A DNA stretch of 64,000 bases from Chimonanthus salicifolius (taxonomy: Eukaryota; Streptophyta; Magnoliopsida; Laurales; Calycanthaceae): NCBI GenBank assembly GCA_013350335.1, contig CM023537.1:15008884-15072883 (forward strand), written 5' to 3'. Below, piece after piece: positions 60,586-64,000 of this stretch; the stretch's first letter is position 1, and each line of letters begins with the position of its first letter. The notes under the pieces were generated by a model that made no database searches, had not been told where the DNA came from, and was given only the letters and a program-made list of their open reading frames with translations. The position numbers and the translations under genes are program-made.

Positions 60586-61714
60586 GCAACCAATTGAGTC
60601 TTTTTTTCCTATTAGCAATCAGCATTTATCAAAATTAGTTGCATCTATTGTATACAACATTATTTTCTTAAATTAATTCTAAGACTAACTCGTTGATGGT
60701 TGGCACCATGCCTTTTTCCCCTTGAGCCAATGATTTATAACTTGGTTAGTCTATCAGTTATGAAAAAACTACATTTTGAAAATATAAAAATAATAGAAAA
60801 TTAGAAAAATGAAAGTTCATTTTGAACATATTCTGATTTAAAGAGAAAAGGAGAATTTTAATAGAACATCAAACAGTTGAAAGAAAAAAAAATATGAATG
60901 AAATATGTTAGAAAATAAAAAAAATCAAAATTATAAAAACGAAAAACCAATATTAGAAAACACTTGAAATGAAATTGATGTAATCTAAGTGCCTCATAGT
61001 GACCAATCTATACTATTAGGATTCTAAGATTTTTTTTTTAAAAAAAAAAATTCATGAAAATATATGAAAATCACACAAACACCATAAGCATCTCTATCCA
61101 ATACCATAAAAATCAACATCATTTCATTAATTTTTTTTTTAAAAAAACAAAACAAAAATGAGGTTGTCTTAGAGCAAACACTCTCACAAAAAAGAAGAGA
61201 GTAAATGTAACTCAAACTGGATAAATTTGAAGGAAAATGAGGTTGGAATGCAAAATACCTTTTAAATATTAAAACGGTGAGATAAGCTTCTTCTAAATAA
61301 TAAATAACCATTTAATGATACATGACCATCATTACAGATCCAATGCATATTAGTATCGAATTAAGTCAATAAGTGTCATGTTTGTATTTATGATTCTATT
61401 AGACTATAAAGTAATTGATGGTATAATTTATGATAAGATCAATTGAAAAAGAAAAATCCCGCAGAATTTTTTGATATAAATATTCGATAACATTCCGAAT
61501 AATTGCAGACTTCACGTGTTTGATAAGTATCCACGTCATTTTTGTCACTTGGGAGCCATATAGGCTTTGCAATGAAAACATTGACTCGTAAATATTGAAG
61601 TGGAGTCCCCTAATTATTTCTTGGGTTAAATGTTCATCTAAAAATAAAAGGAGAAGCATTTCCAGCAAGATTCTATACCTATTGACACATTGAATATTTT
61701 CATTATAGAATTAA

Positions 61715-61823
61715 AATTCTGATGGGTGATACATACTGCCCTTAGGGGATGATGCTATGAGATTCAAACCTGCCACCTGCCGCTTTCTAAAACAGGAGAT
61801 TACCCATCAAACTACACCCATCT
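61715..61823 (-). mobile_element. tRNA-derived SINE, family A, copy 3
   Basis: On the minus strand: GATGGGTGTAGTTTGATGGG, TTTTAGAAAGCGGCAGGTGG, box-B-like CAGGTTTGAATCTC, then CCCCTAAGGGCAGTATG, matching copy 1 in order. Confidence 0.75.
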
Positions 61824-63119
61824 GCGCGATATAACCCATTTGGAGTGGTTATTTCTTATTCGGTCTCATCTTGTACTTTATTTGTCTCTTTTTTCTTTTT
61901 CTTTTTTCTATTATGAAGTTTAAGTCTTTTATACCACTCATATGTATGATAATAAATACATGTACTAGAAAACTTGAGCAATATCCAAAAGAAATTCTTA
62001 TAGTCTTAGAAATTAGAAGGTGTGAATGCATAAAGGTATTGCAACTTCATCTTCCTTTATTTTCTAAGACTTGCAAAGAAAGCATTGGTGGGAACATTGA
62101 CATCTTTCATTTCTAAGCTTGTTTGGTTGGTGGGATTGGCAATTGGGAATTAGGTAGCCTCTTTACACTTTCTAAATTCTAAGAATGTGTATATGTTAAG
62201 ATCGATTCCTCTTTTGCCAGCTCATCACCCATTTCGGTAATAAAAATATGCTTCAGTCTAAGAGAAAAACTAACTTATGATCCTTAAAAGAAAATAAGTT
62301 CCTTCGAACTAGCCTTTGCTCGATAAAATTAAATAAAATAAATGTAATCGACTTAGTAATGCATTTAACTAAGAACGAAATAAACACACTTAACTCATAC
62401 AGAGAGAGAGAGAGAGTAGGAATCTACATGCTCTTTAGGGTTTTGACCGAGTGTACCTTCATATGGGTCCCTTGGTGTATCCATGAGGGTCCCATTGTCA
62501 GGAGTGGAGTCCACATACATTAAATTTGTCTCGACAAAAATTAAAACAACCACCTTTCAGAATTCCCGGTGTGATGCCCGTATCACATGAATTATTATCA
62601 TTCATTAAAATTGGCATGTATCAATGGGTAAAGACAAAGAGGGATTGGTTAATGTTCTAAATCTAATAAATCAAATATTAACTTGTTAAAATATTGTTAG
62701 GCATGTGATTGACTATTTTTATTGATGACACAGTTATATTTTTTTTTTTTTGCATTACAAAAATCGAAGTTTAGTAGAATTCCTTTGGTAAGGTAATAGC
62801 ATTGAAAAATAAATATTTTTTAGATTTTTGAAAATACTGAAATTACCGTAATAGGCCAATATTTTAGTCCATTTTTTGAAATTTGGTACATTTTGGTTGG
62901 TATTTGGCTCATTTCAAGATTTTTTATTCATTTTTTGCTGATTTTAATTAAAAATTATATATTGATCAAACTGGCCAGACCTGAGTATCAATTAGTATTT
63001 CTCAAAGTATTGAAAAAGAATTAGACTAGCGAGATACACTAAGGAGATATGCCATGAGACCAGTCAGTCGTAGATCCCATAAATTTAATTTAGGTTCATT
63101 TGATAGGTGATTGCATGGA

Positions 63120-63300
63120 TATGGAGTATGCAAAGTTTCGCTATCAATTGATAATCCAAGTCATATAATCTCGGCCTTTAAATTTTGATAAATATGGGAC
63201 CATTGATTTTTAAAAGCTCAAAATTAAGGATAATATTATCATATAGATTTGAAACTTCGTACAAAAACTATTCATATAGTCATCTTTATATCAGATCCAA
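63120..63300. mobile_element. Relative of the MITE at 17678-17991
   Basis: Shares CAATTGATNATCC, CATATAATCTNGGC, TTTGATNAATATGG and GAAACTTCG in the same order and orientation. Terminal repeats were not identified. Confidence 0.5.
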
Positions 63301-64000
63301 CAAAGTCAACTTTAAAAATACGTTTTTAGTGAGTATCTCGCTATTAACACGTCTCGATAGAGTTTTTCATTAAAAAATTCATATTGCATATTTCAATCTT
63401 ATATAATGATAGACCTCTCAACATCTCATACATCATTAAAGACTTGTGCATCTAATTAAACCATTCAAATCAAGGACCCGTTGTGAGAAAGAGTATAGTC
63501 CCTAAATGCATATTCAATAGAGCATTTATTCACTTTTGCCTGTTTAATTTGGAATCCTATAGATTTTATTAAATATCCATTTTGTGGGGACAATGGTTGT
63601 TTATTATAGGGATCCAAACTCTGAATATCAATCTTTAGTCTGATAAAGTGAGATGGTACATATTAGCTTCTTCTTTTTTCTTTAAATTATCTAAAAAAAA
63701 GTCTGAAAAATAGGAAAAATGAACTTTTTTTTTCTATATTGTCATTTCAACTCTTGAACATTTTGATAGATAGTGAAAGGCAAAGTTTAAAAATTAAAAT
63801 TTTAGTGAGCAGCCTTCGTAAATAGAGAGAAGTCTTAGTTTTCGTTTGAATTTTTTTTATTATTAATACTTGGAAACTTGTCTACCCTACTTTGTGGTGA
63901 TCATACGTAAAACTCCAGATTCATAACACCATCTACAAGCACTATGGACCAAGTTAGATGCTCCAAGAGTTTGAGAGCAAGACCGAATATCCAACCATTC

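Larger units (their letters stand above)
59003..64000. other. Gene-free right end of the window
   Basis: Long AT-rich spacer with three small transposon copies, listed separately, and a GA run at 62399-62416. No frame has recognisable protein content on either strand. Confidence 0.45.

Overview
This is a 64 kb piece of a plant nuclear genome. It is AT-rich, its genes are split by canonical GT/AG introns, and it is crowded with plant transposons (Tekay-like gypsy LTRs, Copia, TRIM, MULE, hAT-type MITEs, tRNA-derived SINEs). The genes themselves are ordinary angiosperm genes. I cannot place the species.

Four protein genes are supported. (1) 207-1475 (+): the 3' part of an NPF4-type transporter (NRT1/PTR family), entering from the left edge. 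(2) 12166-20823 (-): a 134-residue glycine-rich protein in three small exons spread over 8.7 kb. Its exons join perfectly in frame, and its introns hold a broken calmodulin retrocopy, a LINE tail and MITEs. (3) 36166-42613 (+): a complete five-exon fructokinase of 343 aa. Its 4.1 kb first intron carries an antisense tRNA-Val(AAC) gene, a hAT-like MITE and a SINE; its second intron carries a complete 331 bp TRIM retrotransposon. (4) 50225-51007 (-): an intronless ZF-HD transcription factor of 260 aa.

The rest is mostly layered transposons. At 4348-9201 a 4.85 kb solo gypsy LTR (5-bp target duplication AAGGG) sits inside an older opposite-strand LTR and itself contains a 1,284-bp foldback element with an 8-bp target duplication. 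At 21508-27829 lies a 6.3 kb Mutator-like element with long GATCGATC-rich terminal inverted repeats. It carries a decayed FAR1-type transposase gene and, convergent to it, a second gene whose product resembles the plant 'Transposase_32' family. A mirror-image 30-bp minisatellite lies between the two. At 29761-32514 a gutted Copia element is interrupted by a 1.9 kb solo LTR of another Copia element. Small nonautonomous elements with readable target duplications are scattered throughout.

The most unusual item is the two-gene MULE with its hairpin minisatellite, together with the foldback element at 6654-7937 that shares its terminal sequence. From about 52.3 kb to the right end I see no gene, only repeats and AT-rich DNA.
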